64,000 nt of DNA from positions 372,001 to 436,000 of the forward strand of contig NZ_JACVFB010000006.1 in NCBI RefSeq assembly GCF_014529945.1. Direction: 5' to 3'. How positions within the stretch are numbered: position 1 is the first letter of the stretch; each line of letters starts with the position of its first letter. The notes under the pieces are model-generated. The model saw only the letters and a list, made by a program, of their open reading frames with translations. It did no database searches and had not been told where the DNA came from. Shown here in pieces: positions 56,138 to 64,000 of this stretch. The DNA is from Chitinophaga varians (lineage in GTDB: Bacteria > Bacteroidota > Bacteroidia > Chitinophagales > Chitinophagaceae). Made by a program: the position numbers and the translations under genes.

Positions 56138-56253
56138 AGGTACTAAAAATGTGGTGTTAGTGGATATCGCTATCGCTGCAAGTCACACCATACGCTAAAG
56201 TGGCGATTATTCATTGTAAATATATGTTTTTTATTAAATATTTTAGAATTTTT

Positions 56254-56407
56254 TCACGCAAAGGCGCCAAGCAGCAAAGACGCAAAGAATATATAAGCAA
56301 GCAAAGAGAGCAAAGGGGCGGAGATCAAATTTGATCTCCGCCCCTTTGCTCTCTTATAATTCTTATTTGTTTTCTTAGCGTCTTTGCTGCTTGGCGTCTT
56401 TGCGTGA
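56254..56407. repeat. nested palindrome with GCAAAG words, copy 1
   Basis: Outer arms TCACGCAAAGGCGCCAAGCA and its near-complement at the right end, and an inner perfect 26-bp stem (56304-56329 with 56330-56355) centred on ATCAAATTTGAT. The right end touches the S9 peptidase stop codon at 56408. Related to 59303-59454. Confidence 0.85.
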
Positions 56408-59245
56408 TTATTTCACGTCAAAACCCCAGTTGATGCCCTTCTCCGTAGCAGGAACACCGGATTCCAGCCATTGTGGCGCCGGCGCGCCTTTCAGGAAGTG
56501 GTCGAAGAACTGTTGTTCCCGACGCTGAATGTCCTTGCGGTTCTGGCGTTGTACGAGGTTATGTGCTTCGTTGTTGTAGTTGAGCAGCCACACCGGTTTG
56601 CCAAGGCGGCGCAGGCCGGTGAACATTTCAATGCCCTGGTACCAGGGAACGGCGCCGTCGGCATCGTTGGCCATGATCGCAATAGGCGTATTCACTTTCG
56701 GCAGGTTAAACAGCGGAGAGTTCTGGATATACAGCTCCGGTTTATCCCACAGGGTGGCGCCAATACGGCTCTGGGTGTGCTCATACTGGAACTGGCGGTT
56801 CATACCGCTTTCCCAACGGATACCGCCGTAGGCGCTGGTCATATTGGCTACCGGTGCTCCCGCCCAGGCAGCTTTGAAGAGGTTGGTCTGCGTGATCAGG
56901 AAGGCCACCTGATAACCGCCCCAGCTCTGGCCTTGTATGCCCATGTTTTTACCGTCTACCCATGGCTGTTTGGCGAGATTTTCCGCCGCGCTCACGATAT
57001 AGTCGTAGGCGCTTTTGCCCGGGTGACCGTTTTCGTAGACGATATCAGGTGCAAACACCAGATAACCGCGGCTTACGAAGAAAGATATATTCAGGCGGGA
57101 AGGCGTAGGCGCCGGCGCCTGATAGTTGTAAAGCCCGTCGGTCAGTATCTCATAGAAATAGAAAATAACCGGGTACTTTTTGTTCGGATCGAAATCTTCT
57201 GGTTTGTACAGGATACCTTCCGACTGTTTGCCGGAGAAAGTGGTCCATTTATACAGAGCGGCAGTGCCCCAGTTGTAATCCTGTTGTTGCGGGTTGGTAT
57301 GGCTGATTTGAACCGCTTTGTTCAGCTCACCGGTATACACGTCAGGCGATTCGGTATAACTGGCACGGGTATACGTATATACATTGGCGTCTTTCGCTTT
57401 CAGCAGGTCCAGATAGCTGTTGGGGCCCAGTATCACCTGTTGCGGCCGGCGCAGCTTCTCGTTTTTAGCCTGCAGCTGCAGGGTATAGAAACCGTTGTAT
57501 TTAGTGCTGTCCTGGAATGTGCTGAGCACCAGCTGGTCGCCGGGGTTATAAAACCGCTGTTCCTCATCCAGCTTCAGGACGCGGAAACGTGTTTTTTCCT
57601 GACGGCCCTTGCCAAAGGTGATCATGGAAGGAGCTATTTTACCGGTGGGGTCTACTTCCCAGATATCGTAGCGGTCATAGATGTATACAAACCTGTCGTT
57701 GTTGAGCCATCCTGCAAAGCCGTATGATTCCGGCACGTCCGGAAGATCATTTTCTTCATCAGACAATGAGGTCGGGATATTTTGGGTGATGTTGACGATG
57801 GTGCCGGTGGCGTTGTGATAGGTAAAATATTGTTTAGTCGCCAGATCATGCCACAGGATATACTGACCGTTGGGAGAGATCGCATAGGAGCCATCCAGTT
57901 TGTCTTTGATTTTTTTGCGGGAACCGTCTTCCAGGTTGATCAGATAGGCGGTTTTAGGGGTGCGGCCCATCCATTGCAGCTGGATACGCTCGCCTTTATC
58001 GGTATAGCCGAGTGCATAACGGCCATTGCCTTCTGCGGGAATGACTACATTTTCGAGGTCCTGGTCGCCCAGTTGGAGGATACGTTTGGTGCCGGGATAA
58101 TACACGGCGGCGTAGCTCCTTTTCAGTTCCTTGTCTGCGTTTTTGAGCTGCATCGGCTGCAGGTAGTCGTCTTTATAGTTCCAGATATCTACTTTGGCCA
58201 CTTCAAAATCCACGATGTTGGTGTCTTTCACCGGCAGGACAGGGGCGGTGCCGAAGAAGAGGCGTTGCCCGTCTTTACTGAACCATATCAGGCTGTTGGC
58301 GCTGATGGTCCAGCGGGAAGGGATGCCGCTGCTGTTTTTGTCGGCGGCGGTGATGGCGCTGTCTTGTCCGGGTTTATAGAAGAACAGTTGATAGAACTGC
58401 TGGAGTGATTTGGCGCTGTCGCGGGTACCGAAATAGGCAGCCTGTTCTCCTTTCTCATCGAAGGCGAACTGTTTATAGTCGCCATAGCCGCGGCTCAGTG
58501 TATCGGCTTTGCGGTTGGCGGTATGCCAGAGCAAGACGCCGGAACGGGACAGGGAGTCTTTTTTCTCGGAAGTGATTTCTATCAGAAGGTTGTTGCCTGG
58601 CTTGCTAAATACGTATTCCGCCACGTTTTTAACGGAATCCTGGCTACCGTCTTTCAGCTGACGAATGAAGAGGGTGCCGTTTTCATTTTTATCGGCGCTG
58701 CCTTTCTCGTCATCTGCGCGGTCGTCGTCGGTTGTTTTGGTGATCGTTTTACCTTTGGTTTTGGCGCTGTCCGTGGCTGGTTTTTCAGCCAGGTAAGCCA
58801 GCCATCCGCTGCCTTTGGCGGGTGTTTTAAACGATTTGATACCGGGGAATTTCTGCAGGTCGCCGGTAGCAAGGGTCACGATGCCCATGGAATCTTTCGG
58901 CATTTCGGCCGGTTTCTTCTTTTTGATGCGGGCTTCGCGGGTATCTTTAAACAGCGGTTTAATGCTGAAGATCACGTGCCGGGAGTCGTTGGTGATCACC
59001 GGGCTGCTGCCACGGGCAATGGTCCGGGAGTGACCTGTTTTGCGGTCATAAATAACCAGGGAACCATCTCCTTCCTGTAAGGTGACGGTATATACTACCC
59101 ATTGTCCATCGTTGCTGATCAGCTTTGTACCGATATTCTGCCAGCTGTCGTACACGGAATGGTCCAGCGGCTTTTTGGCAGGTTGTTGTTGCGCATAAGT
59201 AAAAGAGCCCCCCAGCAGGAAGAGGGCCAGTAACGTATTTCTCAT
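56408..59245 (-). CDS. S9 family peptidase (DPP-like, 945 residues)
   Basis: 945 residues with a signal peptide (ALFLLGGSFTYAQQ). A long propeller-type N-terminal part is followed by the hydrolase domain: nucleophile GQSWGGYQ (Ser about 773), Asp in IMANDADGAVPWYQG, His in NYNNEAHNLV. The large size and the Lys/Asp-rich insertion (about 165-200, KTTDDDRADDEKGSADKNEN) set it apart from standard DPP-IV/POP proteins. It is presumably a periplasmic exopeptidase. Nested palindromes touch its stop codon and lie upstream of its start. Confidence 0.9.
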   Translation of the reverse strand: MRNTLLALFLLGGSFTYAQQQPAKKPLDHSVYDSWQNIGTKLISNDGQWVVYTVTLQEGDGSLVIYDRKTGHSRTIARGSSPVITNDSRHVIFSIKPLFKDTREARIKKKKPAEMPKDSMGIVTLATGDLQKFPGIKSFKTPAKGSGWLAYLAEKPATDSAKTKGKTITKTTDDDRADDEKGSADKNENGTLFIRQLKDGSQDSVKNVAEYVFSKPGNNLLIEITSEKKDSLSRSGVLLWHTANRKADTLSRGYGDYKQFAFDEKGEQAAYFGTRDSAKSLQQFYQLFFYKPGQDSAITAADKNSSGIPSRWTISANSLIWFSKDGQRLFFGTAPVLPVKDTNIVDFEVAKVDIWNYKDDYLQPMQLKNADKELKRSYAAVYYPGTKRILQLGDQDLENVVIPAEGNGRYALGYTDKGERIQLQWMGRTPKTAYLINLEDGSRKKIKDKLDGSYAISPNGQYILWHDLATKQYFTYHNATGTIVNITQNIPTSLSDEENDLPDVPESYGFAGWLNNDRFVYIYDRYDIWEVDPTGKIAPSMITFGKGRQEKTRFRVLKLDEEQRFYNPGDQLVLSTFQDSTKYNGFYTLQLQAKNEKLRRPQQVILGPNSYLDLLKAKDANVYTYTRASYTESPDVYTGELNKAVQISHTNPQQQDYNWGTAALYKWTTFSGKQSEGILYKPEDFDPNKKYPVIFYFYEILTDGLYNYQAPAPTPSRLNISFFVSRGYLVFAPDIVYENGHPGKSAYDYIVSAAENLAKQPWVDGKNMGIQGQSWGGYQVAFLITQTNLFKAAWAGAPVANMTSAYGGIRWESGMNRQFQYEHTQSRIGATLWDKPELYIQNSPLFNLPKVNTPIAIMANDADGAVPWYQGIEMFTGLRRLGKPVWLLNYNNEAHNLVQRQNRKDIQRREQQFFDHFLKGAPAPQWLESGVPATEKGINWGFDVK

Positions 59246-59302
59246 GCACGCAAAGTATACATTTTTCGGGCAAAAGTGTAAAGACTTTTACCAGCGGCGG
59301 GG

Positions 59303-59454
59303 TTTCACGCAAAGGCGCTAAGCAGCAAAGGCGCAAAGAATAAATCTTTAAGAATTATAAGAAAGCAAAGGAGCGAAGACCACATTTGGTCTTCGCTCCT
59401 TTGCTTTCTTATTATATCCTTTGCGCCTTTGCTGCTTAGCGCCTTTGCGTGAAA
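59303..59454. repeat. nested palindrome with GCAAAG words, copy 2
   Basis: Outer arms 59303-59338 and 59419-59454 are perfect 36-bp complements (TTTCACGCAAAGGCGCTAAG and onward). A second, inner 24-bp stem surrounds the centre near 59384 (AAGCAAAGGAGCGAAGACC). The right end touches the SusD stop codon. Confidence 0.9.
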
Positions 59455-61128
59455 TTACCAGCCCGGGTTCTGTGTCAGTCTTCCTGCGGGATAGAGGGAA
59501 ATCTGTCCGCTGGGGATAGGCTGGAGATAGTTTTTCGGGTCGGAGAACACGCGGGTAGCGCCGGTGAGGTAAAGCTGGATGTAGCCATTCGCATCACGGT
59601 CGAGTTTTTGACCAGCAGGTGGTGGCGGCACTTTCGCTCCTTTGGCGATATCCGGATTGGTGGTGGTGTTCAGGTTAGCGCCCAAAGACCAGCGCATGAG
59701 GTCATGATACCGGAAACCGTCCAGCATCAGTTCCACTCTTCTTTCCCGTCTGATTTCCCAGATGAGGGGCGACACATTGAAGGTGTTAGCCGGGTCATTG
59801 AACGCCACGCCATTTACACCTACCTGCTGCTCGGAACCGAGGAATTGCAGCGGGGCAATACCAGCCCTGGCACGAAGTTTATTGATGGACTTGTCCAGAT
59901 CGGCCTGGCTGAAGGTGTATTTGCCCATATTGTTCAGTTCTGCGGCGGCTTCTGCATAGTTCAGCAGCACTTCCGCCAGCCAGAACAGCGGAGCGTCGGT
60001 ATCGTTGTAAGGCGCTACCACATTGGCTACGGCCGCGTTCAGGAACTTGGTCGGACGATAACCGGTGGAACTTTGTCTGCCGGCCACCAGGTTGGTAGCG
60101 TAGCACAGCAGGGTATCCACGGACAACAGCAGGCGTTTGTCCCTGTTGGCACGGGTGTTTTGGAGATTATCGTCGCCTTTGTACAGTGGTGAAAGTTTAA
60201 TAGGCAATCCATCTGTACAAACGAAAGATTCGATGGCGTTTTTGTTGATGCCGGACATGGTGGTGCTGCTCGTCAGGTAACCGATCAGGGAGTGGGTCAG
60301 GTAGCTGGGCACATATTTTTTGCATAACATCACTTCCTTGTTGCCGCTCAGGTCCAGGGAATTGTAGGTGGTGGTATACACGTCATTCAGCACATAGGGG
60401 CTGGTGGTGATCAGCTTCTCAGCGGCATCTTTTGCGGCGAGGAGGAACTTGTCCGCATCGGGCAGGCCTACTGTGCTATGGTATTTACGCCAGGTACCTT
60501 CGTATAGGCATATACGTGATTTAAGTGCCAGGGCCACATACTGGTTGATCGTATTTTCCTGATCTTTCACCCGCAGGTTGCCAATAGCGAAGTCCAGGTC
60601 TTTCAGTACGCTGTCCATCACCATGGTACGCGGATCGCGGCCTTTGTAGATGTAACCGCTGTCGCTGATGTCCATGGAATGGCCCAGCCAGGGTACATCA
60701 CCAAATTCTTTTACCAGATTGAAATAACTCAGGGCGCGGAAGAAAGTGGCTACCCCTCTCCAGTGGTTTTTAGCCTCATCAGACATCTCTACCCGGTTTA
60801 CCCGTTCCAGCAGGATATTGGCTTTGCGGATATAAGAGAAGTCCCATTTGCTATTGCCGGTGGGGATGTTAAGGGTCAGTTGCTGGATATTGGGCGCTGC
60901 CTGGTCATCTGACAGGGAGCTGAAGTAGAAATCTCCCAGGACACTGCCGTTGCCGTAACCCATGAACATTTCATAAAAAGGCCAGCTGTAAACACGGACA
61001 TTGTCTTCTGTACGCCAGAAGTTATTGTCATCAAAGGTGTCGGGCAGGCCTTTGTCAACATACTTTTTGCAACCAACCGTTGCGATGATCATTAGTAATA
61101 TAACGGGTATATATATACGCTTTGTCAT
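59455..61128 (-). CDS. SusD/RagB family nutrient-binding lipoprotein
   Basis: 557 residues. Lipoprotein signal with Cys20 (MIIATVGCKKYVDKGLP), the SusD opening DTFDDNNFWRTEDNVRVYSW, TPR-like helices (VATFFRALSYFNLVKEFGDV) and the C-terminal IRRERRVELMLDGFRYHDLM. SusD proteins sit on the outside of the outer membrane and load glycans or peptides into the SusC channel, whose gene starts upstream. It begins 11 bp after the SusC stop, so they are co-transcribed. Confidence 0.95.
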   Translation of the reverse strand: MTKRIYIPVILLMIIATVGCKKYVDKGLPDTFDDNNFWRTEDNVRVYSWPFYEMFMGYGNGSVLGDFYFSSLSDDQAAPNIQQLTLNIPTGNSKWDFSYIRKANILLERVNRVEMSDEAKNHWRGVATFFRALSYFNLVKEFGDVPWLGHSMDISDSGYIYKGRDPRTMVMDSVLKDLDFAIGNLRVKDQENTINQYVALALKSRICLYEGTWRKYHSTVGLPDADKFLLAAKDAAEKLITTSPYVLNDVYTTTYNSLDLSGNKEVMLCKKYVPSYLTHSLIGYLTSSTTMSGINKNAIESFVCTDGLPIKLSPLYKGDDNLQNTRANRDKRLLLSVDTLLCYATNLVAGRQSSTGYRPTKFLNAAVANVVAPYNDTDAPLFWLAEVLLNYAEAAAELNNMGKYTFSQADLDKSINKLRARAGIAPLQFLGSEQQVGVNGVAFNDPANTFNVSPLIWEIRRERRVELMLDGFRYHDLMRWSLGANLNTTTNPDIAKGAKVPPPPAGQKLDRDANGYIQLYLTGATRVFSDPKNYLQPIPSGQISLYPAGRLTQNPGW

Positions 61129-61139
61129 GTGCTGCTGTT

Positions 61140-64000
61140 TTAAAAGTTAACCTGTAATCCGAATGACCAGGTTTTCTGGAATGGCCAGGTCCTGCCGTAA
61201 ATGTTGGCTTCACCGGTAGTGATTTCCGGGTCAATGGGAACACCTACATTGGAAATGGTGGCGATATTCTGTGCACTGCCATATACCCGTACTTTCTGCA
61301 GGTGTGCACGTTTTACCAGTGCATCAGGCAGGGTGTATCCGAGGGTGATGTTTTTCAGGCGCAGATAAGCCAGATTCAGCAGGTATTTGGACTGTGGGTA
61401 GAAGTTATTGCCACCGTTAGCGGCAGCGAGGCCCAGGACCTTACCATTGGCGTTGTTCGGATAAGGGTTCGGGTATTTGGCATTTGGGTTGTCTTCCGTC
61501 CAGTAGTCCAGCTGGTGATCATAAAGAATGTCGCCGGCACGGTACAGAGGGATGGCCAGGTCGCCGGTACCCCAGTAGTTTTGCTTGCCTACACCCTGGA
61601 ACAGTACGTCGAAATCGAACTGTTTGAAGGAAGTACCCAGGCGTACGCTGTATTGGTAGCGAGGCAGGGTGTTACCGATACGTTTCAGGTCTCCGTGTTC
61701 GGCCAGGGTACCTTTACCACCGTCGATGACGCCGTTGCCGTCCAGGTCTTTGAACTTGATGTCGCCGGGGCCATATTTAAAGGTACCGTCGGTCAGTTTA
61801 GACTGGTCGGGCATTTTGCTCATGTCGTCATCTTTGGTAAAGTAGCGGTCTGTTTCAAAACCCCAGATTTCACCGAGTTGTTTGCCTTGGTAGTTCTGGG
61901 TCAGCAGCATAGACGGGTTGTCCCATTCAGTCACATAGGTTTTGTTGTCCCAGAAGCTGAGGGTTCCATAGATCATCCAGTCTTTTCTCAGCGGGTAGTT
62001 GGCGTCTACGGATATCTCATAACCACGGGTACGCAGCGAGCCACTGTTCACCATAGGAGCGGCGGTGCCGAAGGCGGAAGGTACAGCCTTGCTGGTGAGC
62101 ATGTCGGAGGTACTACGCTGGTACCAGTCAAAGGTTACGTTGATATTGTTATTGAACAGGCTGATGTCTGTACCAAAATCGAGTGTACGCACGGTTTCCC
62201 AGGTGAGGGATTTGGTCACGGCGGTAGGAGCGCCTACGCCGGGAGCATTGATGCCATTAACGATCCAGTTCAGGGAGCTGGTGCCCATATAAGGGATGTA
62301 ATACACGCCGCCCAGGTCCTGGTTGCCCAGAGAGCCATAAGACGCACGGATCTTCATGTCTGACAGCACTTTGCTAAGCGGCTGCATAAAGTTTTCCTGG
62401 CTGATGCGGTAGCCGGCGGAGGCAGAAGGGAAGAATGCCCAGCGGTCGGCAGGAGGGAAAGAAGAAGCGCCATCATAACGGCCGTTCAGCTCCAGCAACC
62501 ATTTGTCTTTGTAGTTGTAGTTTACCCTGCCGAAGAAACCAGCATAGGCACGGGCCAGATGGTAACCACTGGTGGTCATATTACCGACAGCAAGGTTAAA
62601 CTCCGGTTTGGACTGGTCCAGCGGACTTAACCGGGAAGCATTGACGCCCACGGTATCTGCATCTTCAGCGTTAGCACCTACCATCACTTTGATGGAGTGG
62701 TCTTTATTCAGCTTTTTATCATAAGTGGCGTAGATGTTAAAGGTGTTCACCTTATAACGGCTGGACCTATACGCCATTTTGTTGTCGCTGGTGCCGTCTA
62801 CCAGGTCTTTCAGCGGCATAGAAGCCTGCCAGAAGTCCCACAGCATTACTTTACCGCCTATCTCATGACGCATAATATTGTCGCGGCCAATGGTATAATC
62901 GGCCCGTACGTTCAGGTCTTTGGTAAGTTTCAGCGTAGCGCCCATGTTTACGCGGGTGTAGTTGTCTACTACGTCGTTCGTAGGCGCGTTGGCGATATAG
63001 CCCGGCGTATGGCGGAAATAGTTGCCTTTGTAGGTACCATAAGGGAAGTAAGCTCCCCAGCGCCACATATACTGGAAGTAGTTTTGGTACTGGTAAGGAT
63101 AATCGTACTCAAAGTTACGGTACATCATTTTCAGGTCGAGGTCCAGCCAGTTGGTCACAGAGGCATTCACGGCACCGGTGATGTTGTACTTCTTCACCTG
63201 GTCCGGGTTGAGTTTCATGACCCCGCCGGTATTGTTGTAGCCGGCAGACAGGAAGTAGGATACTTTTTCACCACCTCCCTGTACGCTCAGGTTATGCACC
63301 TGTTGGGGCGACCATTTTCTGAGCATGATATCTTTTACGTCCCATACCCGGTAGAAGTAAGCCGGGCTGGTAGCGGTAGGCAGATCAAAGTCTTCGCCAG
63401 GCACCATTTCGTTGCTGGTGCGGTTGTTGGCATATTTATCCTGCCAGTTTTTAATGCCGTCACGCAGTTTGGACAGCTGCATACCGAACAGTTCGGGAGA
63501 AGCAGGGCCAACACGTTTGGCTGCATTGATGATACCGGTCAGTTCTTTTACGGGATCAGCGAAATCAGGCAGACTGGTAGGGGAGTTCCAGCCGAAGTTG
63601 TTGGAGTAGGTCACTCTTGTTGGCATGTTACGAACACCGGACTTCGTTTTGATGAGCACCACACCGAAAGCGGCACGGGCGCCATAGATGGAGGTAGAAG
63701 CCGCATCTTTCAACACAGAAACACTCTCAATATCTTCCGGGTTGATCATGGTGAGGTCTGGTGTCTCCACGTTGTCTACCAGGATCAGCGGGCGGTTACT
63801 ACCGTTGATAGAGCCCATACCACGAATGTTGATGGAAGGACCGGCGGTGAGGCCACCATTGGAATACTGGATGTTGAGGCCCGGAGAGATACCCTGCAGT
63901 GCTTTGGACGGATCTGTGATCGGGCGTCCCTGCATGCTTTTGGTGACATCTACGGTGTTTACCGCACCGGTGAGGTTGGCTTTTTTCTGTGTGCCATAAC
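61140..64000 (-). CDS. SusC/RagA family TonB-linked outer-membrane protein (5' partial)
   Basis: At least 953 residues; the gene runs off the right edge. The first visible residues are GYGTQKKANLTGAVNTVDVT, the start of the plug in SusC proteins, then PGLNIQYSNGGLTAGPSINI, RGMGSINGSNRPLILVDNVE and IESVSVLKDAASTSIYGARA, and a long barrel to a final FGLQVNF. The signal peptide and carboxypeptidase-like domain lie outside the window. Together with the SusD gene it should import an unknown oligomer, driven by TonB. Confidence 0.95.
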   Translation of the reverse strand, partial: YGTQKKANLTGAVNTVDVTKSMQGRPITDPSKALQGISPGLNIQYSNGGLTAGPSINIRGMGSINGSNRPLILVDNVETPDLTMINPEDIESVSVLKDAASTSIYGARAAFGVVLIKTKSGVRNMPTRVTYSNNFGWNSPTSLPDFADPVKELTGIINAAKRVGPASPELFGMQLSKLRDGIKNWQDKYANNRTSNEMVPGEDFDLPTATSPAYFYRVWDVKDIMLRKWSPQQVHNLSVQGGGEKVSYFLSAGYNNTGGVMKLNPDQVKKYNITGAVNASVTNWLDLDLKMMYRNFEYDYPYQYQNYFQYMWRWGAYFPYGTYKGNYFRHTPGYIANAPTNDVVDNYTRVNMGATLKLTKDLNVRADYTIGRDNIMRHEIGGKVMLWDFWQASMPLKDLVDGTSDNKMAYRSSRYKVNTFNIYATYDKKLNKDHSIKVMVGANAEDADTVGVNASRLSPLDQSKPEFNLAVGNMTTSGYHLARAYAGFFGRVNYNYKDKWLLELNGRYDGASSFPPADRWAFFPSASAGYRISQENFMQPLSKVLSDMKIRASYGSLGNQDLGGVYYIPYMGTSSLNWIVNGINAPGVGAPTAVTKSLTWETVRTLDFGTDISLFNNNINVTFDWYQRSTSDMLTSKAVPSAFGTAAPMVNSGSLRTRGYEISVDANYPLRKDWMIYGTLSFWDNKTYVTEWDNPSMLLTQNYQGKQLGEIWGFETDRYFTKDDDMSKMPDQSKLTDGTFKYGPGDIKFKDLDGNGVIDGGKGTLAEHGDLKRIGNTLPRYQYSVRLGTSFKQFDFDVLFQGVGKQNYWGTGDLAIPLYRAGDILYDHQLDYWTEDNPNAKYPNPYPNNANGKVLGLAAANGGNNFYPQSKYLLNLAYLRLKNITLGYTLPDALVKRAHLQKVRVYGSAQNIATISNVGVPIDPEITTGEANIYGRTWPFQKTWSFGLQVNF

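Overview
The window looks like chromosomal DNA from a member of the Bacteroidota, most probably Chitinophaga or a close relative (inference). The support is a SusC/SusD pair, an ECF sigma/FecR/TonB-receptor locus, a type IX secretion C-terminal domain, HU/SPOR and FecR/DUF4974 architectures, and several TAnnTTTG-type -7 promoter elements. Most of the window is balanced in base composition and gene-dense; about 21.6-28.7 kb is visibly more A+T-rich, gene-poor and full of broken genes.

Layout. 0-2 kb: an orphan Imm70-type immunity gene and a secreted protein of unknown function. 1.9-8.8 kb: ECF sigma factor, FecR anti-sigma factor and a large STN-containing TonB-dependent receptor with a lipoprotein partner; a reductase-like gene on the other strand lies between sigma and FecR. 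8.8-11.3 kb: AraC regulator, NTF2-like protein, a hypothetical gene and an acetyltransferase. 11.3-14.0 kb: a minus-strand set encoding a lipoprotein, a multi-span membrane protein, a histidine kinase and a NarL/LuxR response regulator. 14.3-17.2 kb, divergent from it: two tandem P47-like (TULIP-fold) genes, relatives of the P47/OrfX proteins found beside clostridial neurotoxins. Two palindromic sites 31 bp apart lie in the divergent intergenic region. 17.3-21.5 kb: DKNYY protein, S41 peptidase, and a DUF5074/BtuG-like lipoprotein behind a clear cobalamin riboswitch.

21.6-28.9 kb is accessory and decayed. It holds a duplicated-domain hypothetical protein, an SRPBCC protein, a multiply broken gene, gene fragments, a surface lipoprotein with an HExxH motif and its small secreted neighbour. 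The last two are flanked by direct repeats of an excisionase-type HTH gene, and the better copy of that gene carries an amber stop. The region ends at a tRNA-Lys(TTT).

28.9-49.9 kb is mostly housekeeping: MBL-fold hydrolase, pantothenate kinase, aldehyde dehydrogenase, MFS transporter, pfkA-pyk, prolyl oligopeptidase, RmlD-like reductase, an HU/SPOR membrane protein, an outer-membrane barrel with a giant TPR protein, DoxX, a thioesterase, CinA, a 2-oxoacid dehydrogenase E2 and an RRM protein. 50-64 kb: an S8 protease broken by an internal deletion, a conserved hypothetical, DUF4230, cupin, GNAT and AraC genes, a 945-residue S9 peptidase flanked by two related nested palindromes, and a SusD/SusC pair that runs off the right edge. 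Several intergenic regions from 40 to 60 kb contain long imperfect hairpins built from short repeated words.
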